Below are positions 1 to 5,381 of a DNA stretch of 5,825 nt, piece by piece; the first letter of the stretch is position 1, and each line of letters opens with the position of its first letter. The notes beneath the pieces are model-generated. The model did no database searches. It had not been told where the DNA came from and worked only from the letters and a program-made list of their open reading frames with translations. Made by a program: the position numbers and the translations under genes. The DNA comes from Candidatus Latescibacterota bacterium (GTDB taxonomy: Bacteria; Latescibacterota; 4484-107), in the NCBI GenBank assembly GCA_030613045.1, contig JAUWMS010000198.1:1-5825 (forward strand), written 5' to 3'.

Positions 1-573
1 GTCTTCGCCCTTCCGCAGATAGAGATAAGCCTTCCCCTCTGCCGCCTTCCAGGATTCATCCTGCCTGTCTTTGAACTCTAATTTGTATTCGTACTCGAAG
101 TACGCTTCGCGCTCCTCTTGGTCGTCGGCAATGATCTCCTCCCAGCGGGTGAGCACAAGTGGCGTTTTCTCGGGATCGGAGAGGATGCGATCGAACAAAT
201 TGGCGGTGAACGTACGCTCGCGCTCCGAATTCCACGGCGTGGAGAACGCATCCTCGTACACAAGCGCATCGGACGGATCGGGCTCAAAGAGGAAATCCTC
301 GCTCAAACCGTCCATATAATCATCCACGTTCAGCGCATAGTCGTACACCGTCTTGAGATTGATCAGCACGTTCCCCGGAGCGATGCCGCGGGAGAGCAGC
401 CGATACGGCCGGAGTTTTTCCGGCTCCTCAGGAGCTCGAGTGGAAAAAGGGTACTCGCATCCCAGAATGCCCATCAGCAGCAGCATCCACGCGGCAACGC
501 CAAAACCTCCAAACGGTTTGATCGAATCGAACACTTTTTTGCGCCCCCATTCTAACCTGCGGTGATCTCCCAC
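1..573 (-). CDS. Putative lipoprotein, C-terminus cut by window edge
   Basis: The frame is open from the left edge to an in-frame TGA at 577-579, giving up to 191 residues. The N-terminus is basic, then comes a hydrophobic stretch (VAAWMLLLMGILGC) ending in a lipobox-like LGC, so the protein is probably lipidated on cysteine after signal peptidase II cleavage. The mature part is acidic and aromatic-rich (for example NLFDRIL, TRWEEII, EYEYKLEF). I do not recognise a family with certainty. The pattern resembles small NTF2/SnoaL-like lipoproteins of poorly characterised phyla, which is only inference. The start is unclear. The longest option is GTG at 571-573, which lies at the edge of a heptamer array with poor Shine-Dalgarno support. 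GTG at 532-534 would keep the whole signal peptide. An ATG at 548-550 sits five bases after an AGG but is one base out of frame. The opposite strand also has an open frame here, but it has no such signal peptide. Confidence 0.72.
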   Translation of the reverse strand, partial: MGDHRRLEWGRKKVFDSIKPFGGFGVAAWMLLLMGILGCEYPFSTRAPEEPEKLRPYRLLSRGIAPGNVLINLKTVYDYALNVDDYMDGLSEDFLFEPDPSDALVYEDAFSTPWNSERERTFTANLFDRILSDPEKTPLVLTRWEEIIADDQEEREAYFEYEYKLEFKDRQDESWKAAEGKAYLYLRKGED

Positions 574-607
574 AAATCACTACTCACCAATCACCAATCA
601 CCAGCCC
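573..607 (-). repeat. Heptamer tandem array, TGATTGG family
   Basis: About five consecutive 7-base units fill the gap between the protease and lipoprotein genes. Read on the minus strand they are TGATTGG twice, then TGAGTAG and TGATTTG, preceded by a degenerate unit. The same family recurs at 5137-5163, and both arrays share the plus-strand string CCAATCACCAGCC. TGA begins four successive units, so stops fall in all three minus-strand frames. Confidence 0.7.
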
Positions 608-616
608 TTTCAGGGC
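604..616 (-). terminator. Short GC-rich hairpin after the protease stop
   Basis: GCCCT and AGGGC form a perfect 5-bp stem with a three-base loop, two bases beyond the protease stop codon at 618-620. No U-tract follows on the minus strand; the next bases are the heptamer array. It is therefore not a canonical intrinsic terminator and may only protect a 3' end or be chance. Confidence 0.25.
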
Positions 617-617
617 C

Positions 618-1481
618 TCATCCAAAACGAAAAGGAACCGGCGTAAAACTGAGCAGGAACACCCCGATGGCCACGTACCCGATCAGTCGCCTCCGGGGAT
701 CCAGCGGCTGGTACATATTGTATGGCGGCGGATGTTTCATCCCCAATACCATCAACAACAAAAACGCCCACACGAACCATCCCGGCCAAAGAATTCCTAT
801 GGGAAGCAACGCAATCAGCGTCATCTTCCCGATCAGACGATGCCGCGACCCGAACAGGGCATAGATGACGTGCCCTCCGTCCAATTGCCCGATGGGAAGC
901 AGATTGATCGCGGTCACAAACAAGCCGATCCAGCCCGCAAAAGCCACCGGATTGAGCATCACGTCGTAGCCCTCCGGGATGTGTCCGATCACCGCGTTCG
1001 AAAGAAAGGAAAACAGTAGCGAATTCCCCAGAAACAGCGCGCTCCCCTCCGTCGCCTCCGGCATCCGGATCACCTCGGACCGGGCCAATCCGATCATGGA
1101 TACCACCACAGCCACCACAAAACCCGCCAACGGCCCCGAAGCGCCCATATCCACCAAGGCGTTCCGGTTCGGGATCGGCGACCGGAGCTTGATAAACGCC
1201 CCCATCGTTCCGATCATAAAAAGGGGCGGCGGCACCGGGATAAAATAAGGCAAGGTAGCCCGCACCCCCCACTGGCGGGCAGCGAGGTAATGCGCACACT
1301 CGTGCACCCCGAGAATCAGAAGCAGCGTAGCCGAAAACGGAATCCCCTTATGCAAAAGCTCCGGATGCGAGAACGGATTCACGCCCACCTGCATCGCGCC
1401 GGCCGCCATCGTCGTAATGATCGTACCCGCAAACAGGAGCACATTCACCCACGACCTTGGCTCCGGAGGCGGAGGCGCCAT
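618..1481 (-). CDS. Site-2-type M50 intramembrane zinc metalloprotease
   Basis: From ATG 1481 the product has 287 residues and is strongly hydrophobic, with about six or seven likely membrane segments. HECAH at residues 60-64 is the HExxH zinc-binding and catalytic motif, and LDGGH at 200-204 supplies the third ligand, Asp201, as in the M50/site-2 protease family. The stretch PYFIPVPP, then GAFIKLRSPIPNR and GPLAGF, matches the bacterial and plastid EGY-like branch. Such enzymes cut transmembrane segments of regulators or leftover peptides; the substrate here is unknown. The frame stays open upstream to TAA at 1545-1547 and encodes 16 more plausible residues before ATG 1481. A strong AAGGAG lies six bases before an in-frame ATT at 1527-1529, whereas ATG 1481 has no well-spaced Shine-Dalgarno, so the true start may be ATT. 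The ABC ATPase gene lies upstream, and the lipoprotein gene follows after about 44 bases. Confidence 0.92.
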   Translation of the reverse strand: MAPPPPEPRSWVNVLLFAGTIITTMAAGAMQVGVNPFSHPELLHKGIPFSATLLLILGVHECAHYLAARQWGVRATLPYFIPVPPPLFMIGTMGAFIKLRSPIPNRNALVDMGASGPLAGFVVAVVVSMIGLARSEVIRMPEATEGSALFLGNSLLFSFLSNAVIGHIPEGYDVMLNPVAFAGWIGLFVTAINLLPIGQLDGGHVIYALFGSRHRLIGKMTLIALLPIGILWPGWFVWAFLLLMVLGMKHPPPYNMYQPLDPRRRLIGYVAIGVFLLSFTPVPFRFG

Positions 1482-1535
1482 CCCCCACGGCTGAACCGGA
1501 CGCCATCCCTGTTCGTAAGAATCCGAAATACCCGA

Positions 1536-1544
1536 CTCCTTTCC
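1536..1544 (-). promoter_or_regulatory. Strong Shine-Dalgarno upstream of the protease gene
   Basis: GGAAAGGAG on the minus strand sits about 55 bases before the annotated ATG (1481), too far to serve it, but six bases before in-frame ATT 1527-1529. It follows the in-frame TAA at 1545-1547 directly. This is the main evidence for a longer 303-residue protease. Confidence 0.55.
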
Positions 1545-1557
1545 TTACCGCCTTTGG

Positions 1558-1592
1558 CATTTTACGTTTTACGTTTTGCACTTTTCATTCTT
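1558..1592 (-). repeat. Heptamer tandem array, TGAAACG/TAAAACG family
   Basis: Five units with a 7-base period lie between the ATPase stop and the protease Shine-Dalgarno. On the minus strand the clearest units are TAAAACG and TAAAATG; the others are degenerate. The family is shared with the arrays at 2612-2653 and 3430-3464. Together with the adjacent TAA at 1545-1547, the units beginning TAA give stop codons in more than one frame. Confidence 0.7.
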
Positions 1593-1602
1593 CCCTGATG
1601 GA

Positions 1603-2538
1603 TCATTGTTCTTCTCCGACCAACTCCAAAAAAACCTCCTCCAAGGACCGATGCACAGGCTCCACTTTGTAGATATCAGCACCCTGAGCCGCCAAAAAAC
1701 GCACCACGTCCCCCGTGCGTTTGAGATCGTCCAACTCAACGGCTACCTCTTCCCCGCTTCTTTGTACGGATTTCACGAAGGGAAGCGCTCCGATCTCTGC
1801 CATCATCCGCTCGTTTTTGCCGCGAAGCCCCAGCCGCACGGTCGGACGACTCACACTGGCCCGAATCTCGTCCGGCCTTCCGCACGCGATCAATCGTCCC
1901 CGGTGAAGCACCCCAACCCTCGAACACAAGCGCTCCGCCTCGTTCAGATTGTGCGTACACAGAAAGAAGGTCTTGCCACTATCCCGCGCCATCGTCCGGA
2001 TCGTCTCCCGAACCTCCCTCGTGCCGATGGGATCCAGCCCGGCCGTCGGCTCGGCGAGGAACACCATCTCCGGATCGTGCACCAACGCCCGCGCCATGGC
2101 CAGCTTCCGCTTCATCCCTTTCGACCACCGGGACACTCGCTCGTCGCCGCGATCCAACAATCCGATCCCGCGCAAAAGCTCGGTGATCTTCGTCTTTCGC
2201 GCCTCGCTCGGGAGGCCATAGATCCGAGCAAAATAACGTAAATTCTCCCGCGCGGACAGACGCTCGTACAACCCGTCGTGCTCCATCAACGCACCCGTCC
2301 GCTCGCGAATTTTATGGGACGCGGATCGAACATCGCATCCCAAAACCTGCGCGTCCCCCGAAGTCGGAGCGATCAACCCCAACAGCATCCGAACCGTCGT
2401 CGTCTTCCCCGATCCGTTCGGTCCGAGAAGCCCAAAGATCTCCCCCGGCTCCACAGCCAAAGTAAGCTCCCGAACCGCATCCCGATCCCCGAAGGAACGG
2501 GTCAACCCCTTCGTCTCCACCGCATAGTTCGATGCCAT
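1603..2538 (-). CDS. ABC-2-type exporter ATP-binding protein with altered Walker B
   Basis: The product has 311 residues from ATG 2538, preceded by AAGGTG eleven bases upstream. A longer in-frame ATG at 2619 would begin inside a repeat array and adds an unconserved tail, so it was not used. Walker A is GPNGSGKTT (39-47), the signature is RWSKGMKRK (137-145), the D-loop GLDP lies at 167-170, and the H-loop His is H196. The ending SLEEVFLELVGEE is typical of the DrrA/NatA-like family, whose ATPases pair with ABC-2 permeases. No permease is encoded in the window. The odd point is Walker B: the expected aspartate is Ala162 (VFLAEP), codon GCC at 2053-2055, next to an intact catalytic Glu163. In known ABC ATPases that aspartate helps bind Mg-ATP, so activity would be impaired if the base is right. 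GCC is one base from GAC. Confidence 0.94.
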   Translation of the reverse strand: MASNYAVETKGLTRSFGDRDAVRELTLAVEPGEIFGLLGPNGSGKTTTVRMLLGLIAPTSGDAQVLGCDVRSASHKIRERTGALMEHDGLYERLSARENLRYFARIYGLPSEARKTKITELLRGIGLLDRGDERVSRWSKGMKRKLAMARALVHDPEMVFLAEPTAGLDPIGTREVRETIRTMARDSGKTFFLCTHNLNEAERLCSRVGVLHRGRLIACGRPDEIRASVSRPTVRLGLRGKNERMMAEIGALPFVKSVQRSGEEVAVELDDLKRTGDVVRFLAAQGADIYKVEPVHRSLEEVFLELVGEEQ

Positions 2539-2555
2539 CAAACAACAATCACCTT

Positions 2556-2581
2556 GAACGAAAGGTCGAAATTTTTCGTTC
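2556..2581. promoter_or_regulatory. Inverted repeat just upstream of ATPase ribosome-binding site
   Basis: GAACGAAA at 2556-2563 and TTTCGTTC at 2574-2581 are perfect 8-base inverted arms separated by ten bases. They end directly against the AAGGTG Shine-Dalgarno (2550-2555) of the ABC ATPase. They could be an operator or an mRNA hairpin modulating translation. With only eight pairs, chance is possible. I saw no convincing -35/-10 pair nearby. Confidence 0.35.
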
Positions 2582-2611
2582 TCTGAAGCACGCCAAAAAA
2601 GGAGAAGGTCC

Positions 2612-2653
2612 CGCTTCACGCTTTACACTTTACGTTTCACGTTTTCCGCTTCA
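2612..2653 (-). repeat. Heptamer tandem array overlapping the PIG-L gene 3' end
   Basis: Six 7-base units run through the end of the deacetylase gene. On the minus strand they are variants of TGAAGCG, TAAAGCG and TGAAACG. The gene's stop codon (2637-2639) is the TGA of one unit, and the last residues (KRKT) are repeat-encoded. The array continues for about 25 bases into the gap before the ATPase gene. Confidence 0.75.
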
Positions 2654-3416
2654 CCTTATCCCCAAGCACCTCCGCCAGCCGATCCTCATCCTGCTCCGAA
2701 AACCCCAAGTGCAAGTGCCGGCGCCATCCCTCCGCATACGCCCACGCCATCCCGGACATCCGGGCCACCTCCGCGGACATCTCCCGCATCGTATTCAGAT
2801 ACACATCGAGGCCCTGACTGACATCCAGCCAATCCTTCTGCGTTTTGTGACACGCCAGCATCGCCTCTTTTTCCGCCACCACATCCGAGATATCGACGGT
2901 AAACTCCGGCATCACCGGTCGTCTCAAGCCATCCTGAAGCCCATAGGGCAACGCGTGATACAGGAAACAGTCCCCGGTGACCGGGGACCTCGGCGGATCG
3001 GTCTCGAAATTCCGCATCCCTTTACAAAACAAGCCGGTAACCACCAGACGACTCGTATTCTGATGATCCTCCATATAATCGTCCGGGGAGGGCGCCAGCA
3101 CGATCTCCGGACAAACCTCCCGAAGAACGGCGCCCACCTTCGCCGTCAGTTCCGGCGTATAATACACCTGAATATCGTCCACAAGACCGGGATGATACGT
3201 GGCCCCGATCAAGGCCGCCGCGCGGTCAGCCTCCTTGCGCCTCAGTGCAACGATCTCTTCGCGGTCATGCTGAGCCGTCCCACACGACCCGTTCGCCACC
3301 GTCATAATGTGCGGCTCGTATCCCGCCTCCTTCAACAGAATCAGCGTGCCCGCCATCATAAATTCCACGTCGTCCGGATGCGCCCCGAACGCAAACACAC
3401 GCTTCGTATCGCTCAT
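2637..3416 (-). CDS. PIG-L/LmbE-family zinc deacetylase
   Basis: The product has 259 residues from ATG 3416, with AAGGA seven bases upstream. An in-frame ATG at 3437 lies in a repeat array and was rejected. AHPDDVE at 12-18 is the hallmark zinc motif (His13 and Asp16 as ligands, Asp15 as the likely general base), and His118 in DYMEDHQNT is the expected third ligand. The length is usual for the family. Members remove N-acetyl groups from GlcNAc-type substrates (MshB, BshB, PIG-L), but this branch is uncharacterised and the substrate cannot be read from the sequence. No signal peptide is visible, so it is probably cytoplasmic. It lies between a B12-dependent-type radical SAM gene and an exporter ATPase gene, which would suit small-molecule or glycan tailoring. 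The last residues, KRKT, are encoded by a heptamer repeat array and are probably not part of the ancestral fold. Confidence 0.93.
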   Translation of the reverse strand: MSDTKRVFAFGAHPDDVEFMMAGTLILLKEAGYEPHIMTVANGSCGTAQHDREEIVALRRKEADRAAALIGATYHPGLVDDIQVYYTPELTAKVGAVLREVCPEIVLAPSPDDYMEDHQNTSRLVVTGLFCKGMRNFETDPPRSPVTGDCFLYHALPYGLQDGLRRPVMPEFTVDISDVVAEKEAMLACHKTQKDWLDVSQGLDVYLNTMREMSAEVARMSGMAWAYAEGWRRHLHLGFSEQDEDRLAEVLGDKVKRKT

Positions 3417-3429
3417 AGGTCTGTCCTTA

Positions 3430-3464
3430 CGTTTCACGTTTTACGTTTTACGAATCACGTTTCA
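3430..3464 (-). repeat. Heptamer tandem array upstream of the PIG-L gene
   Basis: There are five contiguous units: on the minus strand TGAAACG, TGATTCG, TAAAACG twice, and TGAAACG. Every unit begins with a stop codon, so all three frames are closed. The array ends next to the Shine-Dalgarno of the deacetylase gene. It is the cleanest array in the window. Confidence 0.8.
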
Positions 3465-3518
3465 CGAGGGATGCTCCGAAAACGCTGCTTCTTTCGAAAC
3501 CAACTCTCCAATGCACAT
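3462..3518 (-). CDS. Possible 18-residue small ORF, unknown
   Basis: ATG at 3516-3518 is preceded by GGAGGG with five bases of spacing, a strong Shine-Dalgarno. It reads MCIGELVSKEAAFSEHPS and stops at a TGA inside the heptamer array at 3430-3464. It lies in the gap between the radical SAM and PIG-L genes. There is no homology that I can recognise and it is too short for coding statistics. It could be a leader peptide, a remnant C-terminus, or chance. Confidence 0.2.
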   Translation of the reverse strand: MCIGELVSKEAAFSEHPS

Positions 3519-3532
3519 CCACTCCCTCCAAC

Positions 3533-3595
3533 CTATTCAACGATCCGGTATCGAAGCAGCATAGAAAAACCCGCAGCCCGTCCCCGCCAGTTCAT
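3533..3595 (-). CDS. Possible 20-residue small ORF, unknown
   Basis: ATG at 3593-3595 follows AAGGTG with six bases of spacing, 33 bases after the radical SAM stop. It encodes a basic 20-residue peptide, MNWRGRAAGFSMLLRYRIVE, ending in TAG at 3533-3535. A second small ORF with a good Shine-Dalgarno follows 14 bases later. It is not a recognised family. A translated product is uncertain. Confidence 0.2.
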   Translation of the reverse strand: MNWRGRAAGFSMLLRYRIVE

Positions 3596-3628
3596 CTTTT
3601 TCACCTTACCCTATTTCCGTCTCAGCCA

Positions 3629-5092
3629 TCACCCAGCATCCAACAGGGTGTTCTCTGCGCTCTCTGCGTCTCTGCGGTGCAATCCGATTAACGCATCCAC
3701 AAAACTCCGAATCCCAAAGAGCTTGCGCCGCACATCCGACCAACTCCGAATGGCCCAAACCATGCGCATCATCTGTCTCGGCCTCAGGTAGAACGCCCGC
3801 AGCCCTTCGTCAATCAGAGCATCCATCTCCTCCTTGCTCAACTGTGGGTAATCCAACAGCGTCACCTGCTCATACTTCTCGCTGACCCACTCCCTCCAGT
3901 CCTTCGGAACCAGATAGCCCCGTTCCTTCGCCCAATCATACATCTCCGTGCCCGGATACACGCAGATCCCCGAAAATTGCACCGTATCCAGGGGCAGGGA
4001 CCGGGCAAAATCAATCGTGGCGCGCGCCGACTCTCGGGTCTCCCCCGGCGCTCCGATCATAAAACAGCCGTGGATCACAAATCCCAGATCGTGCGCACGC
4101 TCCGCAAACGCCCCGGACTGCTCCAATGTGATTCCCTTCTTCACCGCATCCAGCGCCGCCTGTGTGCCGAACTCGAACCCGGTCATCAGCATCCGACAGC
4201 CGGCCCGCTTCATCAGCGGCAGCAGCGAAAGGTCCATATCCACCCGCACGTTGCAGCTCCACGTCAGTTTCAATCCCCTCCGAAGCAGTTCCTCACAGAC
4301 CCCCCGAACGTGCTCGGGCGAAGCCGCGAACGTGTCCGTCTCGAACATAATCTCCTGAATTTGGGGAAACAATTCCAGATCGCGCACCATCTCATCCACC
4401 ACCAACTCCGGATCGCGCATCCGCAGCCTGTGCCCCTCCATCAGCGGCACATCCCGGCAAAACGTGCAGCGTCCGAAGCAGCCCCGGCCCGAAAGCAACG
4501 TCAGAAACGGGAACCGCTTGCCTGCGTCTCGATACCATTCCGGCCGAATGTGATGCCAAGCCGGGAACGGAAGTTCGTTGACATCGAGAGGCGCCCGATC
4601 CGGCGTAGTGACCACTTCCCCATCTCGCTGATAACAAAGCCCCTCCGTCTCCTCCAGCGGCTTCCCGTCGGCCAGATCCCTCAGCGTGTAATCGTATTCC
4701 CCCCGCGCAATCCCATCCACCATCCCGTCTGACAAAGAAAACGTATCCTCCGGAACCGCCGTCCCATGCGGCCCGATCAGCACGGTAAGCGGATCGCCCG
4801 TTTCCTTGGCCAGTCCCGCGTAGGATACATCGTTGTAAATCGAAGGCGTGGTCGTATGCAGCACCACCATCTCCGGCTGAAACCGTTCGAGCGTGCTCCG
4901 CACGTCCTCCCGCTTCAAATTCAAGGCCGCGCCGTCCACAAAAGCAACCTGATGCCCGGCCTCCTCCAACACCGCCGTAGCGATCAACATCCAGTCCGGA
5001 TGCCGCTGCACCCGCCCGCGGGACTTCGTCGCCCACCGCGCTGAACGACAGAAGTCATCCACATACGGAGGATTTAACATCAACACCTTCAC
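3629..5092 (-). CDS. B12-binding-domain radical SAM protein
   Basis: From GTG 5092 the product has 487 residues. GGAGAAAGG lies six bases upstream. The in-frame ATG at 5158 would start inside a heptamer array and was rejected. The N-terminus KVLMLNPPY and the strand VLIGPHG near residue 106 fit a cobalamin-binding Rossmann domain (about 1-130) without an obvious DxHxxG base-off motif. CxxxCxxC at Cys205, Cys209 and Cys212 (GCFGRCTFC) binds the 4Fe-4S cluster of radical SAM enzymes, and MFETDTF and GFEFGTQ follow in the TIM-barrel core. The general architecture is that of the BchE/HpnJ-like class B group, whose members catalyse methylations, cyclisations and C-C bond chemistry on varied substrates; the reaction here is unknown. 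The last ~18 residues (from GLHRRDAESAEN) are encoded by a CTCTGCG-type repeat and look acquired. This is the first gene after the left-facing promoter at 5184-5212. Confidence 0.93.
   Translation of the reverse strand: MKVLMLNPPYVDDFCRSARWATKSRGRVQRHPDWMLIATAVLEEAGHQVAFVDGAALNLKREDVRSTLERFQPEMVVLHTTTPSIYNDVSYAGLAKETGDPLTVLIGPHGTAVPEDTFSLSDGMVDGIARGEYDYTLRDLADGKPLEETEGLCYQRDGEVVTTPDRAPLDVNELPFPAWHHIRPEWYRDAGKRFPFLTLLSGRGCFGRCTFCRDVPLMEGHRLRMRDPELVVDEMVRDLELFPQIQEIMFETDTFAASPEHVRGVCEELLRRGLKLTWSCNVRVDMDLSLLPLMKRAGCRMLMTGFEFGTQAALDAVKKGITLEQSGAFAERAHDLGFVIHGCFMIGAPGETRESARATIDFARSLPLDTVQFSGICVYPGTEMYDWAKERGYLVPKDWREWVSEKYEQVTLLDYPQLSKEEMDALIDEGLRAFYLRPRQMMRMVWAIRSWSDVRRKLFGIRSFVDALIGLHRRDAESAENTLLDAG
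3651..3679. repeat. CTCTGCG-type repeat inside radical SAM 3' end
   Basis: Three near-identical copies of TCTCTGCG run in tandem, followed by GTG. They encode HRRDAESAEN near the C-terminus of the radical SAM protein. I recall very similar CTCTGCG-type repeats as dispersed intergenic elements in many unrelated bacteria; this is memory, not a search. Its period is about 8 bases, so it differs from the 7-base arrays. Confidence 0.65.
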
Positions 5093-5136
5093 GATGCGCC
5101 TTTCTCCAAAGAAGAACCGCCACAAAAAAAATGCGT

Positions 5137-5163
5137 CCAAGCACCAATAACCAATCACCAGCC
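5137..5163 (-). repeat. Heptamer tandem array, TGATTGG family, in radical SAM leader
   Basis: On the minus strand about four units read TGATTGG, TTATTGG, TGCTTGG and a flanking degenerate unit. It lies between the predicted transcription start near 5177 and the radical SAM Shine-Dalgarno, so it would be in the 5' leader. It matches the array at 573-607 and shares the string CCAATCACCAGCC on the plus strand. Confidence 0.65.
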
Positions 5164-5183
5164 TTTATGAGCAAACTGCGGGA

Positions 5184-5212
5184 AAGATAACATGTTCTCA
5201 ACCGTTTGTCAA
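5184..5212 (-). promoter_or_regulatory. Sigma70-type promoter for the radical SAM gene
   Basis: On the minus strand, consensus TTGACA (5207-5212) is separated by exactly 17 bases from TATCTT (5184-5189). Transcription would start near 5177, leaving a leader of about 85 bases. AATATC (5211-5216), touching the -35, and GATATT (5237-5242) form a weak inverted pair that could be an operator. Confidence 0.75.
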
Positions 5213-5339
5213 TATCTTTTGCATCCCTCCCTCTCAGATATTTCTTATTCCCAAACCATCCTCTTCCCCCCGATCATCGTCCTTTCCACCCAGGTCTCCA
5301 AAATCCGCTCCGACAGATCGAAAAAAAGGGAAAAAACCT
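5213..5339. other. Pyrimidine-rich spacer between divergent promoters
   Basis: This stretch between the two -35 boxes is C/T-rich on the plus strand with a poly-A block near 5320-5336. A 62-residue frame crosses it from 5192 but has no ribosome-binding site and overlaps both promoters. I see no gene here. A regulator site could lie here, but the only candidate is the weak AATATC/GATATT pair noted for the left-facing promoter. Confidence 0.5.
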
Positions 5340-5368
5340 TTGACTTACCGGACGGCTTTCGTTATACT
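5340..5368 (+). promoter_or_regulatory. Sigma70-type promoter for the oxidoreductase gene
   Basis: TTGACT (5340-5345) and TATACT (5363-5368) are separated by exactly 17 bases, each one mismatch from consensus. Transcription would begin near 5375, giving a leader of about 165 bases that carries the long hairpin at 5382-5492. Confidence 0.78.
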
Positions 5369-5381
5369 TGGACAACTTAGA

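Noticed and set aside
118..555. 145-residue plus-strand open frame opposite the lipoprotein
   Set aside because: The minus frame has a signal peptide with lipobox and natural composition; the plus frame shows no motif or ribosome-binding site.
610..1299. 229-residue minus-strand frame overlapping the protease
   Set aside because: It is Gly/Arg/Cys-rich out-of-frame reading of the M50 gene, whose catalytic motifs are in the other frame.
1576..2241. 221-residue plus-strand frame
   Set aside because: It is antisense to the conserved ABC ATPase motifs and is a shadow of that gene.
3484..3560. Inverted pair GCTGCTTC / GAAGCAGC
   Set aside because: Eight bases separated by 61 bases is within chance, and no flanking structure supports it.
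2532..3791. 419-residue plus-strand open frame
   Set aside because: It is antisense to the PIG-L gene and its flanking gaps. The product is rich in Arg, His, Pro and Ile with no domain, and it runs through two repeat arrays.
3977..4732. 251-residue plus-strand frame
   Set aside because: It lies entirely antisense to the radical SAM core including the CxxxCxxC region; His/Arg/Pro-rich shadow.
573..5163. CRISPR array
   Set aside because: The repeats are 7-base units without spacers and without a 25-40 base repeat; no cas gene is present.
5192..5380. 62-residue plus frame across the divergent promoters
   Set aside because: No Shine-Dalgarno, no motif, and it covers both predicted promoters.
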